The notes: generated by a model not told the origin, from the letters alone. Shown: positions 41,144 to 52,154, counted from the first letter of the stretch. The stretch: 56,576 nucleotides of DNA from Verrucomicrobiales bacterium (GCA_028033615.1 JAOFDG010000005.1:1-56576), one strand, 5' to 3'. Translations and numbers: made by a program.

Positions 41144-41920
41144 TTATCTATTAAATAAGAGTTTTATTCTTATGATAAAGAGAGATATCAGCATTCTAAT
41201 TGCAGAGCTTAACTTTACTGTTGAACCTGGGCTTTCTTGCCAATCTATAGGAATTTGTTTGAGCGCATACCCTTTTCTAGTGAGTAGTGCTGCAAGTTCA
41301 ACGTCAAAAACAAACCGCCTTTCGGTTAATCGATTGCAAATTTCACGGTAAGCTTTTAGAGGAATGCATTTCATGCCGCACTGCGTATCCTTAACAGGGA
41401 TAAAGAAAACACATTTCACGATGATCCTGAATACATTACCAAGTAGATTTCTGATTGCTGTTCTTTTAATGCTTTTACCTTCTTCGTTTACCCTAACCGA
41501 CCATAGGCAAATTTTCTTTTCAGCGTTATCTGAGGTGGCACCTTTTAAAAAGCGCAATGTTTCGCTGGGGCTTATGGCTCCATCTGCATCAACAAAAGCA
41601 ATCCAATTGAAGGTGTCTTCGTTGGCATAATCCCATCCACTATAAATGGCGCCACCTTTACCCTGGTTCGTTTTGAGGAGAATTGGGTCTAATAAAAAAT
41701 TATATTCTTTTTGAAGCTTTTTTACCAGTGAGGTCATGAGAGCAGCCTCCTCTGGGCCTGAGCCATCCTCGACTGTCATGATTGATAATGGAATATCAGA
41801 ATCCTTAAAGGTTTCACACAATCTATTTAGGAATCTAGGCAAGCGGGAGCCCTCCTTGTAACAGGGTATGACTAATAAGATTTGTTTGGTCTCTTTCGTT
41901 TTCTCTGGATCCTTTTCCAA
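41144..41920 (-). CDS. GT2 glycosyltransferase, polyprenyl-phosphate type
   Basis: GT-A fold enzyme of 258 residues. N-terminal LLVIPCYKEGSRLPRFL, TVEDGSGPEEA, LKTNQGKGGAIYSGWDYA and AFVDADGAISP contain the nucleotide-sugar and metal-binding DxD-like motifs. CGMKCIPLKAYREI and a W..SPGSTVKL segment resemble dolichyl-phosphate glucose/mannose synthases. A hydrophobic C-terminus (RMLISLFIIRIKLLF) may dock to the membrane. Start is TTG, 9 bases after the stop of galM, so the two are probably cotranscribed. It may load a sugar onto a polyprenyl carrier; the sugar is unknown. Confidence 0.82.
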   Translation of the reverse strand: MEKDPEKTKETKQILLVIPCYKEGSRLPRFLNRLCETFKDSDIPLSIMTVEDGSGPEEAALMTSLVKKLQKEYNFLLDPILLKTNQGKGGAIYSGWDYANEDTFNWIAFVDADGAISPSETLRFLKGATSDNAEKKICLWSVRVNEEGKSIKRTAIRNLLGNVFRIIVKCVFFIPVKDTQCGMKCIPLKAYREICNRLTERRFVFDVELAALLTRKGYALKQIPIDWQESPGSTVKLSSAIRMLISLFIIRIKLLFNR

Positions 41921-41929
41921 TTAGCGAGA

Positions 41930-43063
41930 TTACTTTGTCTTGAAACGATAAATGCAGACGTGCTTGTAAGTCTCTCCAGGATTTAGAATTGATTTTGGAA
42001 ACCCATCTTGGTTTGGGCTGTCAGGGTGAACTTGAGTTTCTAGACAGAAAGCATTTCTGTGATTATAAACCTTATTTCCTTTGCCGATGTTTGAACCATC
42101 CAAGTAATTGCCGGTGTAGAATTGTATTCCAGGCTGGTCAGTAAGGACTTCCATAATTCTACCAGTTTTTGGCTCTGTGACTCGGGCAGCCATATTTAGT
42201 GTTTTTCCTTCATCATTTATGACCCAATTATGGTCGTATCCTATTCCAAATTCTATTTGCTGATCCTTGGCATCTATACGTTTTCCAATTTTATGTGCGG
42301 TTAGGAAGTCAAAGGGTGTACCTTTAACAGGTGCTATCTTTCCAGTTGGAATTCCACCTGAATCTGTTGGAACATAATTGTCGGCAAAGAGCTCAACTTC
42401 ATGGTTCAAGATATCGCCACTTCCTTCACCGGCTAGGTTGAAGTAAGAGTGATGAGTAAGGTTGATTGGGGTGGATTTGTTAGTGCTCGCTTTATATTCA
42501 ATTTCCAACTCATTGTTATTTGTTAGCCAATAAGTGACAGCAGATTCCAGATCGCCTGGGTAACCTTCTTCACCATCCTTACTTAGATAGGTTAATTTAA
42601 TTCCAGCCTTGCCAATACCTGTTACTTCAGTGGCTTTCCAAACGCGTTTATCAAATCCAACCTCTCCACCATGCAGATGATTGTCTCCATTGTTTGTAGC
42701 TAGCTGATAAGTCTTGCCATTAATTGTAAATTGCCCTTTTGCTATTCTGTTGGCATACCGCCCAGTAATACATCCGAAGTAAGGACTTGCCTTAATGTAA
42801 CTTGAAAGTTTGTCATAACCTAGAACGACATCACCTAAGTTCCCGTCTTTATCTGGAACATGAAGCTGTGTGACAATTCCACCATAATTAGTAATTTTAG
42901 CTTTCATACCACTTGAGTTTTCAAGAGTGAATAACTCAACGGGAGTACCGTCACTGGTTTTGCCAAAAGGTACTTTACTGACTTTCACTGTGCTGCAGTT
43001 TGATAAGATAATTGTTAATAGACCAGCTCCTACGAGCTTGGAGGCTTTGATGAGTGTTTCCAT
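41930..43063 (-). CDS. Aldose 1-epimerase (mutarotase), probably exported
   Basis: GalM-family enzyme of 377 residues that interconverts alpha and beta anomers of aldoses. N-terminal residues 1-23 form a hydrophobic signal with LSNCS, a possible but atypical lipobox, so it may be a lipoprotein. Catalytic-region motifs are TNYGGIVTQLHVPDKDG, YFGCITGRYANRIAKGQF, NNGDNHLHGGEVGFDKRVW, LTHHSYFNLAGEG and the terminal FCLETQVHPDSPNQ with the catalytic Glu. Export suggests it acts on sugars in the periplasm during carbohydrate use. The gene lies directly upstream of the GT2 gene. Confidence 0.9.
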   Translation of the reverse strand: METLIKASKLVGAGLLTIILSNCSTVKVSKVPFGKTSDGTPVELFTLENSSGMKAKITNYGGIVTQLHVPDKDGNLGDVVLGYDKLSSYIKASPYFGCITGRYANRIAKGQFTINGKTYQLATNNGDNHLHGGEVGFDKRVWKATEVTGIGKAGIKLTYLSKDGEEGYPGDLESAVTYWLTNNNELEIEYKASTNKSTPINLTHHSYFNLAGEGSGDILNHEVELFADNYVPTDSGGIPTGKIAPVKGTPFDFLTAHKIGKRIDAKDQQIEFGIGYDHNWVINDEGKTLNMAARVTEPKTGRIMEVLTDQPGIQFYTGNYLDGSNIGKGNKVYNHRNAFCLETQVHPDSPNQDGFPKSILNPGETYKHVCIYRFKTK

Positions 43064-43155
43064 AATAAATTATTTAGCGGAAATCTGCAATAACTGCAAG
43101 TTTCAGAATGATAAGTTATGAAAAATGCCTAAAATTTGCCAAATTTTGGTGTAAA

Positions 43156-43187
43156 GGAGGCCCCGATACCATAGTTTCGAGACCTCC
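43156..43187 (-). terminator. Hairpin after the secretin gene
   Basis: GGAGGCCCCGA (43156-43166) and TCGAGACCTCC (43177-43187) pair over 11 bp with two G-U pairs in one strand sense and a ten-base loop. On the minus strand it lies 31 bases past the secretin stop but is followed by only three T, so termination is likely but weak. Confidence 0.55.
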
Positions 43188-43217
43188 AACCACACAAGGA
43201 GATTGTTATTATTAACC

Positions 43218-45248
43218 TCAAAAAGCTTTGCTTAGAGGTCTACTAAAGAGCTGAAAGTTTTTTCTTTTTAGAGATTTTCGTGTGCTCAAAATGTCATCGG
43301 ATATTTGGTTTAGTGACCACAGTTTAGATTTCATTTGTTTTCTGGTCTCAGGATTTCTGCTGAGGTGATCAGTTACCTGTTGTTGGAGAACTGTCACACT
43401 ATTGTTAAGTGCCTCAAGTTTGTCGTTGTGCTTTTTTGAGGCTCTTGTTTCTTTAACTATTTGTTTGAGAATAAAGTGTTCTTTTTGAATCCATTGCATT
43501 GCGCTATCAATTGAATTTATTCCACCCACGAGAGTTCCGTCGGATTTCATTACTGGAATTTTCTGGACGACTTTGTTTCCTCTAATCGGCACTTCCGATA
43601 TAGGAGTTTCTGAGATTCCTCCACTTTTAGGATCAAGGAGAGTGGGGGTGATAAAGATTAGCATGTTTTTTCTGCTATGTGTTTTGTTGTCACTTTTAAA
43701 ACCGTTTCTCAATAGTGGAATCTTACTGAGTATTGGTAACCCGACTCCTTCCCTAGAGTCACTGGCTTCATCAAGACCTCCAATAGCTAGAGTATAACCA
43801 CTCTCTACTTCTAAAGGTGCAGTAAATACTCTGGAGCTTGCAACAGGGTATGAGTTACCATCTATAATTTCAGAGCCGATAATACTGGATACGGTTATGA
43901 GGACTTGGAGTGAGATCCTTCCATCTTCAAGACGTTTGGGGAGAACGTTAATACTTGTTCCAATTGGTAAATAGGATACAGATGAGGTAGTTGTTCCGCC
44001 CACTCCAGGAGTCGTACTTGATTGAGCTGAGAGCACGGGCTGATTTACTACACTCTTAATCGCAACTTCTCTGTTATTCTTTGTTAGAACCCTAGGGTAG
44101 CTCACCGTCGTGGTTTCTCTATCTTTAACAAGTGCAAGGACCTTAGCTTGTACATCTGGAGCACTTAGAATAGCCGTCATTGGCATGTCTGTATTGCTAA
44201 TTTTATTAAGGTCAACGTTTGAAGAGAGTCCAGATAAGTTAAGGCCATAACCTCCGTCCATTGTTCCTGACCAATCAACCCCCATTTGCTTTCTTGGATC
44301 CTTAGTCGTTTCAAAAAATTTAACCTCAACTGCTATTAAGGGTTGCGGCTTATCTATAGTCTCAAGGTATTTTTCGACGAGTTGATGTTGCTGTATGTTG
44401 GCTACAATGAACAAAGAATTATTATCAGAGTTCCAAATAACCTGGCCACCATTAGAATTTGATTCATTTTTTGAATCTCTGCCTAAATGTTGAGCCGGTT
44501 CAATGTTACTAGTGTGTTGTGGAGAAACAAGATTTCCAAAATTTCCAACGCTATTAATTCCTGGCGTAATAATATGGTTTATGCCTGTTGTTCTAATACC
44601 TACAATACCTTTAACGGCTTGAACCAGTTCGTTAGCAGTCGTAGAAAAGGTGTTGCTCATACCGCTCAGTCCTATCTGACCTATACCAGATGATGTATTA
44701 TTATGTTGGTTACTAGAGTGACCTGAATTTCCCGCCATTGCTGAGTTGTTAAAAGACTGACTGCCGCCTATTGAATTTCCTGAAGAGTTATTAACTTCAC
44801 CAGAAGTGAAACGTATTTTGTAAGTTCTCGCTATTAAGCTCTTGTCACTTAGGGCACGCATATGCCAAATGTCATCTTCATATACGAGGGTGACACCATT
44901 CATTCGGGCTATTGTCTCTAGTGCAGAAAATGGGCTTTTCTTGAGAGAGAAAGTAATTAATTTCGCACCATCATTTCCTTCCTCTGGCATCGCTACAAAA
45001 TCGATATTCGCATCGTCTGCCAGAAATCTTAAAACATCTCTTACTGAAGCCCGGTCGAAATCATATTCTTTAATGGGAGCTGACCTCAGTGGTTGGGCCG
45101 CCTTTTCATAGATAGGGGAACTGATGAGCCTGCTCTGGGCTAAAGCATTAATGCTGTTAAATAAGCATGTTAAAACAATAATAATACAAAATTGGGAGTT
45201 ATTTCCGCCAAAAGTGGTCAAGAATACTGTAAATTGTGGTCCTTTCAT
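43218..45248 (-). CDS. Orphan secretin-family protein (GspD/PilQ-like)
   Basis: Predicted outer-membrane pore protein of 676 residues with a signal-type hydrophobic stretch (about 20-38). An N-domain (about 62-135: YDFDRASVRDVLRFLADDANIDFVAMPEEG) precedes an Asn/Ser/Gly-rich low-complexity insert (about 155-215). A second N-domain with NSDNNSLFIVANIQQHQLVEKYLETIDKPQP follows, and the secretin core includes VEVKFFETT, SYPRVLTKNNREV, a GVGLPILSKIPLLRNGFK stretch and KNMLIFITPTLLDP. The last 140 residues form a helical, Lys-rich tail. No other type II secretion or type IV pilus gene is adjacent, so this is a stand-alone secretin; its partners would be elsewhere. Confidence 0.85.
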   Translation of the reverse strand: MKGPQFTVFLTTFGGNNSQFCIIIVLTCLFNSINALAQSRLISSPIYEKAAQPLRSAPIKEYDFDRASVRDVLRFLADDANIDFVAMPEEGNDGAKLITFSLKKSPFSALETIARMNGVTLVYEDDIWHMRALSDKSLIARTYKIRFTSGEVNNSSGNSIGGSQSFNNSAMAGNSGHSSNQHNNTSSGIGQIGLSGMSNTFSTTANELVQAVKGIVGIRTTGINHIITPGINSVGNFGNLVSPQHTSNIEPAQHLGRDSKNESNSNGGQVIWNSDNNSLFIVANIQQHQLVEKYLETIDKPQPLIAVEVKFFETTKDPRKQMGVDWSGTMDGGYGLNLSGLSSNVDLNKISNTDMPMTAILSAPDVQAKVLALVKDRETTTVSYPRVLTKNNREVAIKSVVNQPVLSAQSSTTPGVGGTTTSSVSYLPIGTSINVLPKRLEDGRISLQVLITVSSIIGSEIIDGNSYPVASSRVFTAPLEVESGYTLAIGGLDEASDSREGVGLPILSKIPLLRNGFKSDNKTHSRKNMLIFITPTLLDPKSGGISETPISEVPIRGNKVVQKIPVMKSDGTLVGGINSIDSAMQWIQKEHFILKQIVKETRASKKHNDKLEALNNSVTVLQQQVTDHLSRNPETRKQMKSKLWSLNQISDDILSTRKSLKRKNFQLFSRPLSKAF

Positions 45249-45319
45249 GTGATATGAAGTTGGAATTAATCAAAGAATAAATCACAATAGTTTATAAAAA
45301 CTATAAATACAATAACAAT

Positions 45320-45336
45320 TATATAATTACTATAAT
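45320..45336 (-). promoter_or_regulatory. 17-mer attatagtaattatata upstream of the secretin gene
   Basis: Read on the minus strand this is identical to 36438-36454 upstream of the TPR gene. It lies 71 bases before the secretin start. On the plus strand the same stretch and the following bases hold three TATAAT hexamers at 45322, 45331 and 45340, spaced 9 bases apart. Confidence 0.25.
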
Positions 45337-45372
45337 CTTTATAATCTAACAATTTCTCACTTAATGATAATA

Positions 45373-45948
45373 CTAAAACTTAAGGATTTCCTGATAAGAA
45401 AGCTTTCCTTTCACCATGAATAATAGTCTTTTTAGCAAAATAAGGTTAGCCACGGCATCAAAAAGCGCATCATGCCAGGTTAAATCGGGACACAATTCTT
45501 TGAGTTCTTCATGCGAACAATGCTCATTAATAAGTGCGCCTAATGAGTAATCACTACAACTAGGAATGATTTTTTTGGCAAGTTGTAGCGTGTCAATCCA
45601 TGGGTCGAATCCATGCATTGGAAAAGCTCTTAAAAAGCGTTTTTCTGTACCAGCTCCATGAGCAACGACGACTCTTTTTTTCAATAGTCCGTTAATTTTA
45701 GGCCATAATTCATACATTATCGGTGCATTTGTTAGATCTTTGTCACTAATCCTATGAACTGAACGAGATCTAGCTGTCACTTTATTTTCTTGAGAAGGCT
45801 TTATAAAGGAGCGGAAGAAACTTTTCTGATCGATGTTAAATCCGGTCATTATAGCAATTCCTACTTGAATAGGTTCATCTCCAATACCTTCTCGATGACC
45901 AGTGGACTCAAAATCAATAGAAGAGAACTCAATTTTTTCAAAATTCAT
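45373..45948 (-). CDS. DEDD-type 3'-5' exonuclease (DnaQ/RNase T superfamily)
   Basis: Small exonuclease of 191 residues. The first acidic pair is in SIDFEST (Asp12, Glu14), the region after HRISDKDL gives the exo II context, AHGAGTEKRFLRAF places a Glu where the third aspartate usually lies, and WHDALFDAVA gives His159 and Asp164 of the DEDDh exo III motif. It is a free-standing nuclease that could trim DNA or RNA ends; no polymerase domain is fused. The upstream neighbour is the divergent subtilase gene at 46.1 kb. Confidence 0.82.
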   Translation of the reverse strand: MNFEKIEFSSIDFESTGHREGIGDEPIQVGIAIMTGFNIDQKSFFRSFIKPSQENKVTARSRSVHRISDKDLTNAPIMYELWPKINGLLKKRVVVAHGAGTEKRFLRAFPMHGFDPWIDTLQLAKKIIPSCSDYSLGALINEHCSHEELKELCPDLTWHDALFDAVANLILLKRLLFMVKGKLSYQEILKF

Positions 45949-46104
45949 AGGTTTGTTCCAAGTTTATTGGGCGTTATTCTTGAAATGGCTCATCTTCAAA
46001 ACCCATTAGGACTTATGAAAATTCGAAAAAACTTCATACACATAATTCCATTCTCATGTTTTAGGTGTTTATGTAAAGTGTATTAAGGGTTTTCACTAAA
46101 TCTA

Positions 46105-47817
46105 ATGAACCAGAAGCCAACTATAATAACTTTTGCTGCGGTATCTGCTGCGCTGGTTCTTATGGTGTTTTTTTTGGTTTTCAAGTTCGCATCTAAAAGT
46201 TCCAAGGATGGGTCCGAAATTGGAATCCTAAATGAAATTGATCTCGAATTAACTGATCTGCCTGAATTCATTGATCCTAATCTTGTTGAGTCCAATGAGA
46301 GTATGCCGTTCGCAAAAAGTGCTTTCAGTGCTCTGAGAGATTTATTAGCTGCTCTGGCTGCAGAAAATGTAGCTCTTAGGGATGAGGTAATAATAAATTT
46401 CGATTCATCTGAGGCTTACCAAAATTTTTTAAAGAGTCTATCAGGAAGAAATTTCAAACTGTTAGGAAACTCAGATATGTTCAATTCCGTCAGAGTAGGG
46501 TTTGAAAATTTCGGAGATCTTTTTTCTGAGCTTTCCTCAATGGATCCAGATTCTTATGATCTTGAGACAAACTTTTTAGTCAGCCTGCCCAGTCAGCCTG
46601 GAATTGGCAATTCCCCAGGAGCGGGGGATAATGCCATACCGGTTGGGAGAAATGCCTTAAGCGTTATTGGTATTAATGGGGATAATTCTGAATATGGAAA
46701 TGGAGTCAAGGTGGCTGTTATTGACAGTGGAGTGCAGGAGCATGAAACCTTTACAGGTAAAGAAATCAAGGAGTTCGATTTTGTTGTTGGTCAGAATGGA
46801 GAGGGATTACCTATTGATCCAGACAATGGTCATGGGACAGCAGTTGCATCAATTATTGGTGGATCAGACTCGCGCAACCCTGGTGTTGCCCCTGCGTCAG
46901 AATTGCTTAGCTTTCGTGTTTTGGATAATGATGGATACACGGACAGTCATACATTAGCCGAAGCGATCGTTGCGGCCACTGATTCAGGTGCTGATATTAT
47001 AAACATTAGCCTTGGTTCAAATGGTGATAGTGGATTAGTGAGGAGGGCCGTTGAATATGCAATATCAGAGGGAGCTTTGATCGTTGCAGCAACAGGTAAT
47101 GAAGGTATAGGTTCTATTAGCTTTCCTGCCGCCATTGATGGGGTCGTTGCCGTAGGTGCAAATGATGCGGTCGGCCAGCATGTAGATTTTGCAAATTCAG
47201 GAACTAATCTCGAAAACGGAGGTATGAGTGCTCCTGGATTTGGAGTTCTTGCAGCTTGGCCAGATGGTGAAGTTGTGAGTTTTAGTGGAACTTCGGCAAG
47301 TGCGCCGTTTGTTTCAGGAGCAGTCGCAGCAGTTATGTCTGAGAACCCAGGAATCTCTGCAAGCTCAGCATATGAATTGCTATTAACTTATAGTAACGAG
47401 GCGGGTGCGCCTGGGTCAGATATTATTTATGGATCTGGAACACTGGATGTCGGAAGAGTTATGGAAAGAGACGTCCCGGGTATCACAGACGCTGCAGTTG
47501 CAAGTTACTATTACGAATCAAGCGCAGGTTCTCAGGAACGGGCACAGATAGTTATTGAAAATAGAGGGACTACAGCACTTCATAATCTTACTCTTGAAGT
47601 CAAATCTGGTAATAACGAGCAGACCTACAACGTATCATTTGTGCCTGTCGGTGAGACTTCTATCGTTGAGACTTCGGTTGGCTTGTCAGCTGGAGTTCAA
47701 GAGGGAGGGGCCAGCGTTACAACTAAAGTAACAGTTAACGAAAACTTGAATAATTCGGATAGGAATACAGACAATAATTCACTAAACACGATCATAGTGA
47801 ATGAATCTAATCCTTAA
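46105..47817 (+). CDS. Membrane-anchored or secreted S8 subtilisin-like protease
   Basis: Serine protease of 570 residues. An N-terminal hydrophobic helix (about 7-28) acts as signal or anchor, followed by an inhibitor-like prodomain (about 90-165). The S8 catalytic domain contains Asp207 (VAVIDSGV), His243 (NGHGTAVAS), Asn332 (ATGNEG) and Ser397 (SGTSASAP), so the triad and oxyanion residue are intact. A C-terminal CARDB-like beta-sandwich (about 480-565: AQIVIENRGTTALHNLTLEV) may bind substrate or cell surface. It is convergent with thiC (17-base gap). A role in extracellular protein turnover is inferred. Confidence 0.92.
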   Translation: MNQKPTIITFAAVSAALVLMVFFLVFKFASKSSKDGSEIGILNEIDLELTDLPEFIDPNLVESNESMPFAKSAFSALRDLLAALAAENVALRDEVIINFDSSEAYQNFLKSLSGRNFKLLGNSDMFNSVRVGFENFGDLFSELSSMDPDSYDLETNFLVSLPSQPGIGNSPGAGDNAIPVGRNALSVIGINGDNSEYGNGVKVAVIDSGVQEHETFTGKEIKEFDFVVGQNGEGLPIDPDNGHGTAVASIIGGSDSRNPGVAPASELLSFRVLDNDGYTDSHTLAEAIVAATDSGADIINISLGSNGDSGLVRRAVEYAISEGALIVAATGNEGIGSISFPAAIDGVVAVGANDAVGQHVDFANSGTNLENGGMSAPGFGVLAAWPDGEVVSFSGTSASAPFVSGAVAAVMSENPGISASSAYELLLTYSNEAGAPGSDIIYGSGTLDVGRVMERDVPGITDAAVASYYYESSAGSQERAQIVIENRGTTALHNLTLEVKSGNNEQTYNVSFVPVGETSIVETSVGLSAGVQEGGASVTTKVTVNENLNNSDRNTDNNSLNTIIVNESNP

Positions 47818-47834
47818 GTCCTTGCCTAAAATTT

Positions 47835-49790
<1,956 letters not shown>

Positions 49791-49835
49791 TCAATTGACA
49801 GATAGAAACCTTTCCTAAGTTAGAAACTTATAAAA

Positions 49836-49925
49836 AGGCTCCCTACGTCGGTATTATCCATTTCAGGTTCAAAGGGTATTGTCATAAGACAATTCTCAGC
49901 TGAACTAACAGCACTCCCGCTTTTT
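49836..49925 (-). promoter_or_regulatory. TPP riboswitch (THI element) in the thiC leader
   Basis: On the minus strand the region reads in order: CGGGAGTGCTG, CTGAGA (pyrimidine-sensor box), ACAATACCCTTTGAACCTGA, then GGATAATACC (49850-49859) and CGTAGGGA (49839-49846). These are the diagnostic TPP-riboswitch core elements with helices P2-P5 in the right order. A T run (complement of 49832-49836) follows directly, suggesting overlap of the 3' end with a terminator-like or RBS-sequestering structure. It sits between the TIGR01777 gene and thiC. Confidence 0.9.
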
Positions 49926-49985
49926 ACTTTTTTTAATATTAGGGCTGCAGAAGGGGTTGGTCAAAACCAATTCATTGGGTAATCG

Positions 49986-50897
49986 TTATTTTTTACTGTT
50001 GCCCAGAATGTGTGTAAGTGCTTTATAAAGATCAGGATGAGAAAGTTTATAGCCCAGTTCATTAAGTCTTTTGGAGTATACAGGTAAGTCAGCGAGGAGT
50101 GTTTCTTCAGCCATTTGTCCAAATATGAATTTCGCCATAAATTCTGGGAATGGAAAAATAGCAGGCCTTTTTAAAGCCTTCGCAAGTTTTGCCGTAAATA
50201 CTTGGTTGGTAATTGGTTCCTTAGAGACTGCGTTTACTTTGCCTCGCCATCTATCATCAACAATTGCATGATGGATGATTTGGAGGAGATCTTCAATAGC
50301 GATCCAACTCATGTGTTGTTTTCCAGACCCTATTTTTCCTCCCAGGCCAAGCCGCATGGGGAGTAGCATTTTTTTTAGGGCTCCTCCATTTTTTGAGAGA
50401 ACAATTCCAATTCTTAAGTGACAAACCCTAATGCCTGCGGACTCTGCAGAAGCTGTAGCAATTTCCCATTCGTTGCAAACAGATGATAAAAAACTTGTGC
50501 CTATTGAAGAATTTTCATCATAGGGTTTTTGGCTATTACCGTGATAGAAGTTGATTCCTGATGCGCTAATTAATGCTTTGGGGGGATTCTTCAGTTTTGA
50601 TATCGCATCACATAGTAGTTTTGTGCCTTGTTGCCTACTCTTTAGTATTCTATCTTTTTGAGAGTTATTCCATCTACCGCTTGTAATATTCTCTCCAGCA
50701 AGATGTACGACCGCATCCACGCCTTCGAGCAAGGAAGAATCTAAAGACATGGACTCTGGATCCCATTTAATGTCCGCTGATGACTTGGGATTTCTAGATA
50801 ATTTAGTCACTTTCATACCCTGAGATGTCAACATTTGCGTTAATGATGACCCTATGAGACCAGAGGCTCCACTGATGAGTATGTTTTTGTGGCTCAA
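49986..50897 (-). CDS. TIGR01777-family epimerase-like protein (extended SDR)
   Basis: NAD(P)-binding Rossmann protein of 303 residues similar to YfcH and other TIGR01777 members. The N-terminal motif ILISGASGLIGSSLTQML is the dinucleotide-binding glycine pattern. DAVVHLAGENI, RWNNSQKDRILKSR and a final YAVTGLWLL-less DUF1731-like segment (about 250-295: FPFPEFMAKFIFGQMAEETLLAD) fit the family. The reaction is not known for most members. Start is TTG at 50897. It precedes the thiC riboswitch on the same strand, so thiC is regulated independently. Confidence 0.85.
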   Translation of the reverse strand: MSHKNILISGASGLIGSSLTQMLTSQGMKVTKLSRNPKSSADIKWDPESMSLDSSLLEGVDAVVHLAGENITSGRWNNSQKDRILKSRQQGTKLLCDAISKLKNPPKALISASGINFYHGNSQKPYDENSSIGTSFLSSVCNEWEIATASAESAGIRVCHLRIGIVLSKNGGALKKMLLPMRLGLGGKIGSGKQHMSWIAIEDLLQIIHHAIVDDRWRGKVNAVSKEPITNQVFTAKLAKALKRPAIFPFPEFMAKFIFGQMAEETLLADLPVYSKRLNELGYKLSHPDLYKALTHILGNSKK

Positions 50898-51023
50898 TTT
50901 TCTATTCGATTGTTAACTATTTATAAAAAGCTATCATATATTGGCCTAAACCAATGACTAACCATAATGTTAACGATTTTTAGCATATTTCGGATTCCGA
51001 TGATATGATCAATATTTAGTTTG

Positions 51024-52154
51024 ATGTCAGCAAAGAGAAAAGAGCAACCTGTGATTACGTCTCGTGGCAAAGGACTAATGGGGATGTCTTTATTGATGTT
51101 TTTGGTGGGTTCTTTATTTGGGCAACCCTTCGTGGTTCAGTCAGGCATCTTTGGCATTTTGGTTCTCTTTGTTTGCTATTGGATAGCGAGGGTTAATTTG
51201 AAGAGTATTCAATTTATTAGAAAAATGCCGAGTGCTGTTTTTTCTGGGATTGATTTTGATTACCAGGTTGAAATGGTAAATCATGGGAAATGGATAGGTT
51301 CAAAAAATGTAATGGTTTACGATCATTATTTACCTTTCGCTGAGAAAGGTTTTGCCGTTGATGTTATTCGTTCGGGTCGTCGTGTTGTTGAGGTCTTCAA
51401 GTCTAGAATCATTGAGAGGGGAATATCAAGTGGACGAGGGTTCAGAGTCACTTCTGATTTCCCTTTGGGCTTATTTGAAGTCAGTAAGCGCAGAAAGGGA
51501 AATGAGAAAGTTCTTGTGTATCCAAGACCAATGCTTACCCGAAGATTAGAATCTGCCGTCCTTGGACATGGTCAGTCTGAAAGTTCGTTCCCTGGTGCGG
51601 GGAATAGAGACGGAGAATTTTGTGGGGTTAGGGAGTTTCAGAAGGGTGACAAGGTTAATCAGATCATATGGACGAGTTATGCGAAGACTGGAAAATTTAT
51701 TGTTAGGGATTATGATTTTCCAATTTCAGAAAAGCTATCGATTATTTTTCATTCGTACTGCCCTTCGGGTAAATTAATTTGGCCTGAAGTCTTTGAGCAT
51801 TCAATGAGTCTCATTGCAGGTTTACTTATGATGTGTCGGGAAAGAGGTATTCGGTTTGAATTGTGTGGTCCTTTTACAGGGTGGCGTAATGTAGAATGTA
51901 AGAACCCTTCAAAGATTGAAAAGTTCTTGGAATTTCTCTCTTATGCAAGACATGAGCCTGAGTCGAGTATTGATAAAATTTCTAAAGTTCTAAGTCAGAT
52001 AGCAGGAAGACATCCTGTCTTTTTAGTGAGTGAAACAGACGTCAAATTATGGGCTGATCAATTACCCGCTATGCAAAGAGTAATTCATTGTGTTGATAAC
52101 AAAGCACTAAAGTCCAAGCATCCGGATCTTAAGTTAATTAAAAGAGTTGCATGA
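51024..52154 (+). CDS. DUF58-domain protein
   Basis: Membrane-linked protein of 377 residues (one codon fewer from the ATG at 51024 than from the TTG at 51021). Two N-terminal helices lie at about 18-55, followed by a Rossmann/VWA-like DUF58 region containing the hallmark REFQKGDKVNQIIWTSYAKTGK near residue 208. DUF58 proteins usually occur with MoxR ATPases and transglutaminase-like proteins, and the next gene is exactly such a partner, overlapping by 4 bases. No MoxR gene is in view upstream, which is unusual. Role in extracytoplasmic protein assembly is inferred. Confidence 0.85.
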   Translation: MSAKRKEQPVITSRGKGLMGMSLLMFLVGSLFGQPFVVQSGIFGILVLFVCYWIARVNLKSIQFIRKMPSAVFSGIDFDYQVEMVNHGKWIGSKNVMVYDHYLPFAEKGFAVDVIRSGRRVVEVFKSRIIERGISSGRGFRVTSDFPLGLFEVSKRRKGNEKVLVYPRPMLTRRLESAVLGHGQSESSFPGAGNRDGEFCGVREFQKGDKVNQIIWTSYAKTGKFIVRDYDFPISEKLSIIFHSYCPSGKLIWPEVFEHSMSLIAGLLMMCRERGIRFELCGPFTGWRNVECKNPSKIEKFLEFLSYARHEPESSIDKISKVLSQIAGRHPVFLVSETDVKLWADQLPAMQRVIHCVDNKALKSKHPDLKLIKRVA

